NCBI GenBank assembly: GCA_003342895.1
Contig: PTFA01000011.1
Coordinates: 1,818,629-1,882,628, forward strand
Direction of reading: 5' to 3'
DNA: 64,000 bases
Source: Casuarius casuarius
Lineage: Eukaryota > Chordata > Aves > Casuariiformes > Casuariidae
Shown here: positions 38,929-52,418 of the stretch, in pieces
Layout: the number at the start of each line of letters is the position of its first letter
Numbering within the stretch: position 1 is the first letter of the stretch
The notes under the pieces: model-generated
What the model was told of the DNA's origin: nothing
Databases searched by the model: none
Seen by the model: the letters and a program-made list of their open reading frames with translations, nothing else
Program-made: the position numbers and the translations under genes

Positions 38929-41900
38929 ACGAAGTAAACAGGTTCAGTGAAGGTCCTGAAGCTTCTGCTAGATGGAATTTCAAGTACAGTTTCCAAAAAA
39001 CAGGCAAGATAAAAATTTATGCTCATAAAGTGAGCCAGAGAAAGCAAGGTAGTGTTGCAGGCAACTTAGGGACACACAGACCTAGGGGAGTGAACCTCAG
39101 CTACAGAATGTGTATTCAGCTGTAGGACCCTTCAAAAAGTTTTATGGGAGTGTTGAAGTGTGAATGCCAGGGCCCGAATGGTGGATTTTTATGTGAAGTT
39201 TGGCTTTTAAAATTGTTTTTGCACTTAACCTATTTGTAACTCTCCAAATCATGAGTAATTTGGCATTATTCAAGTGACTGCCAGTAAAATCCCCCACACA
39301 GTTCTGATGTATGCGTGTATAAAATATACATAAACTCCTAAGATGACACTTGGCAGATGCTATGCATCTCAAAGTTGAGCCACGTGATTCACCCAAGCAA
39401 AGCTCCACTAGTTGCCCTGGATTCTTCAGAGACTTGCTCTTGGTACTGGAGTGTAGTTTAATAGTAGATTCCTCTTGTCCAGTATACAAGTACTTTTTTT
39501 GTATACTTATATGCATAATTATATGGAGTTTAATAATTTAATTTTTGACGCTTAAAATATTGAAATCAAGTAATTCCTGTATATATTCTACTTCTGCTAT
39601 ACTCTGCCTTGCTTCAACGTGTGTTCAGATTTAGGAAATGATAACATCCAAAGATATTTATTTAAAAGCAATGGGTACATAATTATGTAGGATATTTGGA
39701 TAACTAAAATTATAACCAACATGATCACTGTCATGTATTGCAGGCTATTGATGGGGTTTTCCCTTGTCTTTCCTTGGGGGAGGATTCTTTGCGAGGCCTT
39801 CTCTGCATGGGGAAGTTGACTATTGTTGCACAATACTGCTCAGAATAACTTCCTACCTGAACATTACTCTGGAGCGTTAGTAGCACTTTGCAGTTGCTAA
39901 CTCAGAAAACAGTGGTTATCCTGAAATGACATAGCTTTTCTTATGAAAATTTACCCACACAGATGAAAAATTCTTATGCAGCTGAAGTTATTTTGGAATA
40001 GTATCTCCTCTGGAGATAACGTGTTTGAAGGACGTTCTTCATCATAGGTGCTGTGGAAGGTAGAAGTGACCAGGACTGGTGATCTCAGGGTAGCATCCTT
40101 TGGAAATAGAGCAACAAGTTATCTTCATACTTGATTTTGTTTTGTACCATTGTGCAATGAGGAGCAGCGTGTTGGCAGTAATACGGTCTTGCCACTATAA
40201 CTTCTTTTAGACAAGAAGTCTTGCTCCAAGAAAAGAAAAAAAAGGTTGCTTTTAAGGTTTTTGTATTGTCTGTCTAACTACCTACCTGCTTACAATACTT
40301 GTCTCTGCTGTTAATGTAAAATTTCCAATTCCTTCGTCTGTACCAACTATATTGTTCAGGCCTAAGCATCCTGGCTTTTTGGTAATTGTTTATTTCACAT
40401 CTGTTGTGTCAGAATCACNGGGATTTTAAATCAAACTGGCAAATAGACCTGGACAATTGCTTCAAAACACGAGCAGGGAGTATTCCACTGAATTCTGAAT
40501 GGCTCTTCACTTTGAACATATTCGCTAGCTGTTTTGCTTGTTTTTACAAAAGCACATATACCTAAATGGCTTTTTGTTTCTACAGTTATTTGGTGACTTG
40601 TCATTCAAATACTGGTAGAAGATAGTTCATTTATAGAGCACTTCCTCATTATTCACACACAAACTAGAAATGTGCTTTTTGTGATTTTTCTTTAGGGTTT
40701 ATCCTTTAGGGATTATCCTTAAGGGATAAAAACAGGATTGGGTACACAATAGAGTGTGCTCCTTAATAAAGGATGTTTTTGATTTACATTCAAAAAATAT
40801 TGCTTGTAAATGAAAGGCCTCATCACCACTGAAGTCTGAGCAACTTCTCATGAGCTACCTTGTTGGGACATATTGGCTATTAAGTAAGTCCCTGGGGGAC
40901 CCCAGGGAGTCTACAGACTGATCAGTGTTTGTAGACTCCAGGGCTGCAATTTGCAGAGCTGGGCAGTCTGTTTCTCTGCTGTCTTACATTGCGCGTAGTT
41001 TTTTTAATGTGATAGCAAAGCATGGGTGAAGTATTGCCAGTGTGATCTCCCAGTAAATTACTTCACAAGGTTCAGGGCATGGGAGAATCAGGCCAGTGCT
41101 TTATATTTGGTTCCCACTAATTGCTTTTCTCACACACCATTGTTTTCANTTCTCAATTTGTCTCTCCCTTTATCCTGGCTAATTTGCCATTTTTCTTCCT
41201 GTTCTTCTGCTGCAGAAAAGCAGCAAGCTGTTCAGCAGTGTATAATCACAGGCACACTGTTGGCTTGTTACAAAACAAAATGTTATGTTAAAACAAGGGA
41301 TGTCTGTGGTGACTCTCACATATCTTTATCTTTAAAGCACATCACGGACTAAGCAATGCTACTGCCAGTGTCTGCTATGTTATTAATGNTACTCTAATTA
41401 GGCCAATCGGTTTTAATTAGTATACTGTCATGTAACAATCTCATAAAATACTTTGTGTAAGAAAATTGATCTGGCTCTAANGCTAATTAGTTTGCTAGGC
41501 TCCCTACCTTATAAATGGGAATTGATTGCTTCCCTCCAACCCGCCCTTCTTTCTTTTTCAGGAAGTCTTCCATAAGCTCCTTGTTCTCTTCCTTTCTCTT
41601 CTCTCTCTCTCTTTTTTTTTCTTTTTTTTTTCTTTAGGTGTCCCTGTGTCTCCCTTAATTAATTCTGCCCATAACTCTGTCTCTGGAGTAACCTGAAAAG
41701 AACGAGGCTTAATCACTTGTCAGAGAGCGCCTTCCTCAGTCAAATTTTTTCCTCTCAGGAATTTCCCAGATCAGAAAGCCATAATCCTAAGGACTGTCTC
41801 AGAACTAAAGCTGACAGGGTTAGGCCCAGGTCAGCCCGCTCTTAAATCTAAAGCAGTAAGGAGCTATGGCTGTGGATAGAATCAGAGATTTATAAAGACA

Positions 41901-43199
41901 GTAACATTAACATTACAAAAGAAGTATTTTATTGGCTTTCACATGGGATTTGTTTGCTGCTAGTATCCAAAGGAGTGAAACTATAGGGTTAATATATGGC
42001 ATAGTGAGCAACAGATAAACCAAGTACCCCTTGGTGCTCTTTAAAACACCTAAAAATTGGGATTAATTTGGCTAATTGTGAAGATAGCAGTAATGAAGGG
42101 AAGGTTTGAAAAATCTGGCTGCTTAGTTTTACAGCATTGTTCTGCCTCAGTTATGCTGTGTGGATTAAATTACATTACAAAGCTGACTGCTAAAATTTTG
42201 TCTTTTTTGGTATTCTGTCTTTCAATAACCATGAAAATCACCTTTTTTGGAAAAATGGAACAAAAAAGAAAAAGGAAATGAAGATGTAAAAAGGAAGAGG
42301 ACCTGGTCCAAAGCAGGAATGAATTTTCGTAACGTTTAGGGCAATGCTTTCCCTTCACGTTATTTTGACGTGGCTAAAATTGGTGTAGAGTTAAGTGCCA
42401 AAGCATATCTAGGCAGCATGAGTAATAATGGATCTGGAATTGATATAAACAGTCTGATATGCCATGTTATTTTTTGTTCATGTCCAAATGTCTCCAGGTA
42501 GTACCGTATACTTCACTTGTTATCAGGTGTCTCCACCCTGGGAATGGTATTTGTGACTTAACATTAAAATCTGAGAATTACACACTCATGTGCATGAGTG
42601 CAGGAAAGATGTCTTTTTGATGTGCAGAGCAGCGTGTGATGTTCTTAGCTTGCTTTCATTAAAGGTATGGCTATCTTGCAGTTAGGGTTTGCAAAGGCAA
42701 ATAACTTAAACTTGGCTGCATGACTATATTTTATCTGTACATAGATAAGTCACTCTTGGAAGAAGCTTTTTAGTGCATTAGACACACACACACACGATTC
42801 CTGTCTTTCTTGGCCAATTTTATATCTGTGTGTATCTGCTGATGCAGTACAGATTATGGGAATGAAGCAGGAGAAGAATCTCTGGTTATTGAGTGATCAG
42901 TCATTGTCCATTTTTGCTTACAGTGACATTTGTCATGTTCAAAGGTGAGGTTTTCCACCTACTTCTTAATGAAATAAAAATCTAAAGGCTGATATAATTT
43001 GATGAATTTGTCTATGTCAGAGAAATACTCAAAGGGACATTATGTATGATCTCAGATTAAATTAATAAATTACACAAAAACAGGGAATATATATTTTCTT
43101 GGTCAGACTAATTCTTGGTTCAGTAAAAGTATTTTTTTATTTTGCATTTCTTAACTGTCAGCTACCTGTTAAGAAGCATCACTGCTCCTTATAGCTCTC
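38929..43199. other. Unique noncoding stretch
   Basis: No transposon or gene recognised. Items seen: a CT/T-rich tract at about 41595-41635, a short CA run at about 42782-42795, three TAATTAG motifs between 41395 and 41490, and Ns at 40419, 41150, 41389 and 41481. Confidence 0.5.
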
Positions 43200-43211
43200 T
43201 GACAGTGATAT

Positions 43212-43242
43212 AAAATATATGTGTGTGTGTGTATGTATGTGT
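43212..43242. repeat. TG-type microsatellite
   Basis: An alternating (TG)n tract interrupted by TATG steps. Short and impure. Confidence 0.8.
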
Positions 43243-46200
43243 GTTCCTAAATTGTGTTCTTGAAAACACCTTTAGTCCTTCAAACAGAAGGAATTCTTAA
43301 AATTCACTTTTTCTCCTTTAGGCTTTCTGGTTTCATATATTAACAGAATAATGCAAATGAAACTGGAGATACTTTTTAAAATGTGTGTTCACTAACCACT
43401 GAAAATAAAGGGATTACTTGAGCGTGGTTAAAATCAGCTTTTATTATTTGTAACAACAGACTGGGCCTTGGTGGTGTCTCATTAATTATTAGTCTCTGAT
43501 CAGCATTGCATTTCTTTTCAAGTTCCAGCAAAGCTGCTGAAGGAGCAATTTGGAAAACCCCTTGCTAGCATGAAATGTCCAAAATAGTTGTTATTAACTT
43601 GATTTGACTACATCAAGATCTTGATTTCCCCTCCATCAGGACACATCTCATTCCCTACAGGACCTAAGGAGTGTTTATCAATTCCCAGCATATTCCTTCT
43701 CCAGAGGTTCAAAGCCTTTTAAGATATGCTGCAAATACTCTGCTTTATATCCGTCTCAAAATTATGAGAGGGCACTAAGCACTACAGATGTGCTGCCTCT
43801 TACACAGGAAAAAGTTTGTAAAAGTGCAGGAGCATACTGAGAATTTCTTTGTTCACTGAAGTGTGTGATTAGTTCCCCATGTTCAGTGTGACCAGCGGGA
43901 AGTTTGACTTCTCTAACCAAAAGCTGACCAGAAACCTTCAAATATTGGGTACTGGAAAACTTACAAGAACACGCATGCACACATATATGTGAAACTTGTT
44001 AGTGGTTATCTCTAGCTTCTAATTTCAACCTAGCCTGTATTTTTTGACATAGACTAATTCTTAGTCCCTTAAAAAATACCTATTTTTACACCTGTGAAAA
44101 TCAGTTACATTAAGGTCATTATTCCTTCTTTTAGACCTTAAACAGTATTAACAAAGTATAGATGATCATGAATTCTTATCCAGGTGCCAGTTGAGGTAAC
44201 TGCATATCATCTACCAACAGTTTTCCACATGTTTAACTGTTCATTGCTTCCTGTCTTTAGTCCTGTTATGCTGGGTGTTGCCACACACTGTCAAACATGT
44301 GGCATGTTCCATCTCGGAGGTGTTCCAGGATTGTGAGACATGACCCACGAAAGTCAGATTTCACTAAACATAACTCTCTTATCTATGTGAAGGAAAGTGT
44401 TAATCTTGGACACCACTGTGAGGTAACTATCAGCAAATTTTGATTTTGACCACAGGATATTATTAAAAATATTTTCCCTGCTGTGCCATATGAGGCTTAA
44501 TTAAATATTTGTTCAAACAGTCTGAATTTCCCCAAATGAAAGGATGTAGTGTGAATATATTAGTATAATCTGGATGCATGAACCTCTGAAATTCTGCAGT
44601 GGTCAGGAGTAAAAATTAGCCTCTGGAAACATTTTCACCAGGACTTGCGTTTAGACCAAGATGTGACCAGAGTATGCATGGATTATGGCAGAAGTTGTAA
44701 TATGCATGTGATCTTTGGTGCTGACCATACATTTACGTACTGGGGTTTAACCCAGACTATACTTTTGGGCAACTTCTGAATTCTGAGTCAGAGAATGGAC
44801 CCATCCCCAGTGTTTGTAGATTGGGGGAGAATATTGTTCTTGTAATGATTTTATGCACTATGTAATCTTTCAAGCCTCTTTTCCTTGCATGATCTTGTAG
44901 TTTCACTAACAGAACTGTTCCACAGATATGCTGAGGTACCCATGAGATTCATGTAGTGTAGGAGCAAAGCCACAGTTTCGTGTAATCTTTCTAAAGCTAA
45001 TTAAAAGGAAAAAAGGTGGAAAGTACTGAAAGAAGGAAAGGGTAACCTTCTGCCTACGTACACACACACACAGAGACACACACATATGTTCATAGGTACA
45101 TAAATATACATATAAGCTCACACACATCTTTTTGGGAAAGCAAATCAAGAGGGGGCAGAGAAAGTCTTCTACATTTATATAATAGAAAGGTACTCCAAGA
45201 TTAGCCTGAATTTTAAGGTACTCAAACCTTGTGAAGTTTCTTGTAACTGAATATTCTAATTCATACAGGAATTTGATTTTTCTTTTTTTTTAAAGTTCTA
45301 TTTGAAAATGTGTGGCTCATAGCAAAACATAATGAGTTCTTGATCTGAATAGCATAGATTTTTGTGGTTTTTTTCCTAAATATCTAATTAACAAAGACCC
45401 TTTTAAAAGAACGAATGAGCTTGTGATGAACTGAAATGGAGATTTTATTGATCTAAAGCATGTTTGCAAAGAACAGGTCAGAAGAAAAAAAAATTGGGCT
45501 AATGTTCAACAATGGTGATGTTCTTACAAAGATACAGTGACTGACTTTTTGAATACAGCTGTTAGATTGAGAAGGATGCTGAATTTTGTTAGCTTGAAAA
45601 TAACCAGTGAGCATCATGTGCCTGAAGCTCTCTTTAGCTCCAGATAGAGTGCTGATAGTATTTTCTATATATACTCTCCAATATCTATCTAATCTTTCTA
45701 TCTAATGGATATATCAAAAATTCCACTGTCAGCCAGCAAAACTGTCATATCTCCTGGCTACAATGTCATTAAAGGGTCATATTTAGAGTTATGATATAGC
45801 TGTGAACTGTGACTTTATCAAAATGTAAAGGGACCTGTGCGGAATCTTAAGCAATAGAATAGCCCAGTGCGAATGAATTTGCTGATTCTGTGATGTCTGG
45901 CTGGGTCATCTCTGATGTCATAATTCTGTCACTCAATGAAACATTTATAAGTATTGCGTTCAAATAGGGAACCCGAGTAGAGCATAACAATCTCTCCTTT
46001 GGGTATTCAGATTGATCCTTGCATGCNTAAATGCTGGGGGGAAAGGGGCAGAGGGTATTCCCTTCATTAGAGCTGCTGCAGTGCCCAGGGGCTGAATCCA
46101 TCATTCGCTGTTGTCAGACCGAATCCCTCCGCCGCGTGCTCTGGGACTTTGAATGTGCCCTGAAAAGGGATATGAATGTCAATTCCAGAAAAGAAAGAGG

Positions 46201-49200
46201 AGACAAAAGAAAATTTGTTTAAAAACAACATCTGAACAAATGGGAATAAGGCAACTGCTTCATTTTGGAGGGAAGTAGTTTGTTGTTTCTCAGACTGCAG
46301 GAGGGAGCCGTGTTCCTCAAAACAGAGGAAGAATGGTTTGCAAAAGAAGGGGGCAAATAGGACTGTATTGCTGCTTTGGAAAGTGCAGAATATGTCTATT
46401 GTTACAGTAGTGGGAGACTAGGGAGCAAACACATTGTTCTGCTGATTTTATTTTATCCTTTTTTCAATAAGAAAAAATGCTGTTAAGAACAGTATCCGTA
46501 GTTGCGTTAGGTGGCACATAAAATGTCTTTTTTCAGTTTTGATTCAAGATGAGCAGATTTAGAGGTAATGCTGATAAAGGCCTGAGAAAAGGAGGCTGAA
46601 AACTTTGGAGGCACATTCAGGCTGTATCAAGCTGGGAGTTGACTTCCAGGCTTTGAGGCAGCTGCGTTCGCCAACAGCACTTTCACGCTACATTACTCGC
46701 TGTGGAAGGAAGGATCTGTAGACAAATTCTGTAGCTTCCAGTTTATGCCTGAAATCAATTAATCTCTTTTCTTGCTTTCCCAGAGAAGGAAGCATTTGTA
46801 TTTAGTAAGTGTAGACAGATACTGACTTAACAAGAGGAAAAATCAGGCTGTGACTCAGCACTGCAGCAGTTCTGTTTGTAGTTCTGGCGTAAGGTGTTTC
46901 CTTCCCCTGGCAGCACATCCTGGTCTCTAGGATGCAGCATGCCACCATTTCAGTTAAGTTCTTGTGAGCTGTCCTATTAAATGCTTCAAGGAAATGATCT
47001 TTAATCAAAACAAAAAAAAAAATCCTGACTAAAGTGTTGTTTTTCAGCCTGGGTCATTTAATTACCTTGATTTAAAGCAGGTTGCACTAGCACAACTCAA
47101 GGCATGATTCAGTGCAGAATGGGGCCAGCAATCAGTAGTCAGGGCAAATTCGTCTTAATTAAGGCTCATTAAGGCTTAAAATTAGTCTTATTACCACGGT
47201 TCCTATATCATGAAACTTTAGTCTCAAAGGTCACTCTTCTGAACATTCGAAAAAGGTGTAGTTATAAGAATGGGAGTTAGTATAGGTTTATGAAGCATTG
47301 CTTCATAAAGATGCAAAACTGTTATTTGAAAGGGTAATTCAGAAATGAGTATTAGTGCAGAGTGAAACTACCAAGATACTCTAGTTTCTGTGGGTCACCC
47401 ATAACTTGACACTGGCTGATCTGACTGACTGATATGCTTGACTAAAGACTGTCAGTGAAGAGCTCTTTTTATTCCAACATGCGATACCATTAAATCAAGA
47501 TTGTACGATATTGGTTGTAAAGCATGGAAGAGAGATCACTGACAGTTTCTGCAACTTTGACCAAAAATTGACTAAAGAAGATTTCACTCTCCAGTCCTTC
47601 ATGGACAGTATCATCCGTGAACACTGTGCTTGCTCCATGTAGGAAAAAAGTGATCTCCCTGGTACAGCTCAGTGTATCTCAGTCCAACTATATTTTCTTG
47701 TATGTTCAAAATTCTTTCCAGGTCGCTAATGAGAGAGAGTGTGTGTGTGGGGGGGAAGTGAACAGAATGGCAATTTTTCTCCATGCTTGCATAATTTAGT
47801 CTCATTCAGAATTCTCTTTGTGTATTCATATCCCCTATATTGTTTCCATTTTGGATTTATTCTATTCAATCCTTTATTTAATCAAGTAAACGAATCCTTG
47901 GAGATTTTTCTTTTCCTACCAAGATAGCCTCACTCACATTGCAATCAAACCTTTGCTGCATTTAGTACTTGTAGAATGTTGAAAGCCAAGATGTTGACAA
48001 TCTTGGTATAATTTTTTAATATTTTAGCTAAAAACTCAGACGTCACTCTTGCCATTATAGTTGGGACATGGGAGCATAAAGAACAGTTAGCTGGATTCTT
48101 GTATGTTTGTATTTTGCAATAGGGAGGAATACTGTGTACAGCCATAATCCCTATGCAGATAAAGTCAAATGTTTGTATGACAGCCTTCTGACTGCCATTT
48201 GTCCAGAAAATGATAAATGCCCAGAGTGCTGGCAATAAAATGTTATTGTTATAAAGTACATCACTCTTATGAAAGCATATGTTTGGAAGAGTAAAATAAA
48301 TTACGCTCTCATGGTAATAATTGGAAAAGAAGGTTGCATCTATTATTACATTAAAATAACATCTTTGTCTTAATATTTACTAGACAATCTGGCTTTCTGC
48401 TGGCTAATAGGATAGAACATTAAAAGCAATTCTGTTATCAAAGAGTGAAGCTATTTCTTACTTGTTTACATTTTCAGTTGGTCAATGTTAGAATTTAAGA
48501 TGTAGATACAAAATACATATCTATGTGTGTATATGGATATATATGTATATGCGCAAAGAGAGACAGAGTACCTAGTCCAAAACCTGGGCAATCCAGAGGC
48601 TGATGTTCCCTTCAACTGTATTGAGATACAGATTAGGGGCCTTTTAACATGGCTTCACAGCATTTCTGGCCTCTGGACGGTGGCACCGCCTCAATGCTTT
48701 CACGTATGGCTATCATTAAACATGGGAGTAATCACGTTTACTTCACTGGTCCTTTGTTTGTTTGTTTGTTGTTTTGGGAATCTTTGTAAGCTCTTTATTG
48801 AAATACATATAAGTATTTATAATTCCTTTTGTATGTTCCTTTCTAGACAATCTTGCAAAGATAAATACTAGAGCCATACTGGGAAGAGGCCCTGCTGCAG
48901 ATGTTCAGTAGTTAAGGCCAAAGAGAGCAGGCCCTAAGCCAGGGAGATAGCTCCAGATTTTACAGCGAACTTGATATCCATGAACATTCAAGTGTAGCTT
49001 ACACTTGTCTCCAGTTTCAGTGCAGTGACAGCAGGGAATGATTTGAGTCCTCTGGTTGCAGCCCAATTCTGAATATGGATCTTCTCAATAGATCAGACAA
49101 ATTGACAACTTCTCNTGTCAGGTCTCTCTTGCTTGAGCAAAAGCTTAAACATCCCACTGTTTGATGCTACCCAGTAACAATTACCTTCTTCTTTCATATG

Positions 49201-49599
49201 GGTAAGATCATCCATTATTAAAAGGTTTCCTTTACTTTATTTCTATCCTTGGGTTTTTTCCAGCCTTAGATTTATGAGCTGTTTTAAGCTTTTCTGACCA
49301 CTTCGGAAAGGGTTCATGTCTGCTTGTGCTCACAGCATACAGCAAATCACTCATTTCACGTTGTTCATCTCTTTTGCCAAATGGGGATTCTTCATTTTTG
49401 TACATCCCTCACAGTTCACTGCAGTAATTCAAAGGATTTTGCATACATCTTAAAACCAAGAGGAATATACTTATTTTTTGTTTTAAAATGTGGATTCAAT
49501 CAGTTCTGAACCTCTTTTCTTTGCCACCACAACATTAAAAACAGTGAAAGGCACCTTTACATTAAAATGAAGGTGAATTTTCAGGGTCCGTGTTTTGGA
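43243..49599. other. Unique noncoding stretch
   Basis: Contains an impure CA microsatellite at about 45059-45087, a TG/G tract near 47735-47755, AT-rich alternation near 48527-48550 and a (TTTG)n near 48757-48770. A small CpG-containing patch lies at about 46120-46145. No gene or transposon recognised. Confidence 0.5.
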
Positions 49600-49680
49600 G
49601 TAGCTGATTTTGCCTTGAGGAATGAGGATGGTCTAAATGACCTCATAAAGTCCCTTCCAGCCCTATTTTCTATGACTGTG
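49600..49680 (+). mobile_element. CR1 LINE 3' end, tiny fragment
   Basis: The sequence GGTCTAAATGACCTCATAAAG followed by TCCCTTCCAGCCCTATTTTC and TATGACTGTG corresponds to the last roughly 80 bp of an old CR1 subfamily in plus orientation. All upstream parts are absent. Confidence 0.78.
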
Positions 49681-50328
49681 TTTACCTGAACGTTCATGGA
49701 GATTTATTTTTACATCGAATGTTTGGGATTCAGCAATTCCTTTCTTTGGAATTTTTTACCATTTAGCCAAATGACAAACATTTTGTTTCACTGTGCAGCT
49801 CTCCCTTTTAATATAAGTTCTGGTTGTGAGGTACTGGTGTTTCAGCAATGCCAGAAGTTAGTGACAAATGGTTGTGTTTAAAGTATTGCTTATTTAGAGG
49901 GAAAAGTGCACAAAAGGATTTTTTTTTTTTTAACAGAAAACAGAGCAGATTTTTATCTTTTCCCTCAGGCTCATCTCTGGACTTGGGAAGGCCACAACCT
50001 TTCCTGTGTTGGTCTGTCATCTTAGATGGAAGATAGGAGACCCCATAGAGATGTACACATCTCAGAAGGCGCTCAACTCTTTAATATTCCTTCTGATCTC
50101 TAAGTTAGTAGCCAGATAACCTTTGTCTTTTTCTGAAAGTGGCCCATGATGATTTTTATCTTCAGTTTTTTGGGCGTTGCTTTATTACTGAGCTTGGAGT
50201 ATCCTTTCCCTAGGAAAATGAGAACTGCAGCAGTGGAGCAAAGATTCCTCTTGCCCAGTTTCCTGCCCCTGTCAGTGGCCCATAGCAGACACCTAGGGAC
50301 AGGATGCGAAAGAAATGAATCATGTCTT
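49681..50328. other. Unique spacer between CR1 fragments
   Basis: No repeat or gene recognised. A T run lies at about 49919-49932. Short frames on both strands here overlap one another. Confidence 0.5.
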
Positions 50329-51045
50329 TCACAGAATGCTTGAGGTTGGAAGGGCCCTCTGGAGATCGTCTAGTCCAAACCCCTGCTCAAGCAGGGTCAC
50401 CTAGAGCACGTTGCCCAGGACCATGTCCAGGCAGCTTTTGAATATCTCCAAAGATGGAGACTCCACAACCTCTCCGGGCAACCTGTTCCAGTGCTCTGTC
50501 ACCCTCACAGTAAAGACATGTTTCCTTATGTTCAGATGGACCTTCCTGTGTTTCAGTTTGTTCCCATTGCCTCTTGTCCTGTCACTGGGCACCACTGAAA
50601 AGAATCTGGCCCCATCCTCTTTACACTCTCCCTTCAGATATTTGTATACATTGATAAGATCCCCTCTCAGTCTTCTCTTCTCCAGGATAAACAGGCCCAG
50701 CTCTCTCAGCCTTCCTCATGTGAGAGATGCTCCAGTCCCCTAATCATCTTCGTAGCCCTCTGCTGGACTCTCTCCAGTAGCTCCATGTCTCTCTTGCATT
50801 GAGGAGCCAAAAACTGGATACANTACTTCAGGTGTGGCCTCACCAGGGCTGAGTAGAGGGGGAGGATAACCTCCCTCGACCTGCTGGCAACACTCTTCCT
50901 AATGTACCCCAGAATACCATTGGTCTTCTTGGCCACAAGGGCAAATTGCTGGCTCACAGTCAACTTATTGTCCACCAGGACTCCCAGGTCTTTCTCCACA
51001 GAGCTGCTTTCCAGCAGGTCGGCCTGTTCTGGTGCATGGTCTTTC
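50329..51045 (-). mobile_element. CR1 LINE copy, minus strand, 3' 0.7 kb
   Basis: The minus-strand reading gives the C-terminal part of CR1 ORF2 and the short 3' end. A frame at 50706-50999 includes the characteristic E-K-D-L-G-V-L-V-D start and the [11 protein letters not shown] segment. A second frame at 50401-50595 covers the block ending in [10 protein letters not shown] single octamer (ATTCTGTG, plus-strand CACAGAAT near 50330) remains at the 3' end. Homology fades at about 51045, so the copy is 5'-truncated and lacks the RT catalytic boxes. Frames are better kept than in most copies here, suggesting a younger insertion. One N lies at 50822. Confidence 0.95.
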
Positions 51046-51638
51046 CCCTGACATCTCTCCCAACTGCCACCAATCAGCAGAAATGACTGTTACTTCCCCA
51101 TTTTCTTTCACCAGCCTGCAGTAAAAGTTGGATCAAATGTTCATCTTTGTTACATCTGTATTTATAGTGTAATGCCACAAACACATCCATAAGATACGGG
51201 ATTTGCGACTTCTGACTGCAGTCCCTGTAGATGTTAGTTTAGTAGCATAGATGCCAGAAGTGAGGAATAACAAAACAGGAGGTCATCCTTCTCAGCCCCA
51301 ATAACACTAGATTGTTATCTGCCCTATGCTCTTTGGACTTTTTTTTTTTTTGGTTTGTTTGTTTTTTAATCTTTTTATAAAGAGTGTCTTGAGGAGGTCT
51401 CTGCCATTTCTATTGACAGATTCATCTCACTTTTGGAAATCCCTTGCTGTTGATTCTATATTTTTCCTGGCTTTGATTTCTCTAATGAAACCTCGTTGTA
51501 ATCCTTTGTCAGAGTTTACTGGTAGTTTGCTGTCATATAACCCAACAGGTTATCAAGCCAGTTCATTTAATCATTAGTTCTCTCCTAAACTGTCTTTTCA
51601 AGCTCTTGTTAATTACACATTGGTCATCTTCCAGACCA
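51046..51638. other. Unique noncoding stretch
   Basis: No gene or repeat family recognised. There is a T run at about 51339-51351. Confidence 0.5.
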
Positions 51639-51666
51639 CCCCCCCCCCCCCCCCACACACACACAC
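51639..51666. repeat. C16 homopolymer plus (AC)6
   Basis: Sixteen consecutive C bases run directly into an AC dinucleotide tract. Run lengths in such tracts are error-prone in sequencing. Confidence 0.9.
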
Positions 51667-52392
51667 TCAGCTTTCCTCTGTGAAGGACCCAGAATTCAAT
51701 ATGATGTTTTACACATGGACTCACTGCAGTGTTCTTTAAAAAGTCCATTTTGCATGTGAAACTGAGGTGCTTGGGACTTATCCAAGGAGTGCAGATGTCT
51801 TGCTGAGCATCTGAAATGTGTAAAGTAGAAACCTCATACTGTTTTTCTCTTGCATTTTTTTTTAGTAACTGCTTAATTGCAGACTTATTCTGGATTTGTT
51901 CTCTAGTACTGTCCTAGATCATTTTTTAGCAAAACTGCCTTCATCTTATTTGTACCCTGTCCTTTCATTTCGCTTCAAATTTACCTTTTAAATAAACATA
52001 TCAATATATTTTATAAACAGTATATTTTCAGGATATATAATGTCTTATTCTTCTACATATTGTATTATTTTTCAGTTACAGTTACTGCTCAGAATATGCC
52101 CTAGTTGTCAGTATCACCAGCAAATGTCACTGATGTCCTGTCTCACTCTTTCCATGTCTTTAAAGTGATATTATAAAGTTGTTTTTGCAGGGAGATTGAG
52201 AGTCAGTGAATACCTTCTTGCAAATTGATATCCTACTGTCTTACAGTTGCTTTTTGTTTATGTTTCTGAGGGCAGTTTTAGACTTAAGTCTTTTCAAAGT
52301 AGCCTTTCAGGAAAGTTTTTGTGATGCATTAGTGAGATATCCTCTTCGTTTCTTTTCCAGCTAGTTTTGTAATTCCCTCTGTCAGGTCCTCC
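51667..52392. other. Unique noncoding stretch
   Basis: AT-rich sequence with no recognisable features. Confidence 0.5.
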
Positions 52393-52418
52393 CCATTATG
52401 TTCAAATGAACATAATGG
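52393..52418. repeat. Perfect 26-bp palindrome
   Basis: Arms CCATTATGTTCA and TGAACATAATGG (12 bp, perfectly complementary) are separated by AA. The inner TGTTCAAATGAACA looks a little like a spaced nuclear-receptor half-site pair, but the spacing is not the standard 3 bp for steroid receptors. Confidence 0.93.

Noticed and set aside
40690..40730. Small imperfect inverted repeat (TTATCC / GGATAA)
   Set aside because: Six-base arms are common by chance at this composition.
50401..50999. Frames with K-M-I-R-G-L-E-H-L as a host gene
   Set aside because: They are the C-terminal part of CR1 ORF2 in a 5'-truncated insertion.
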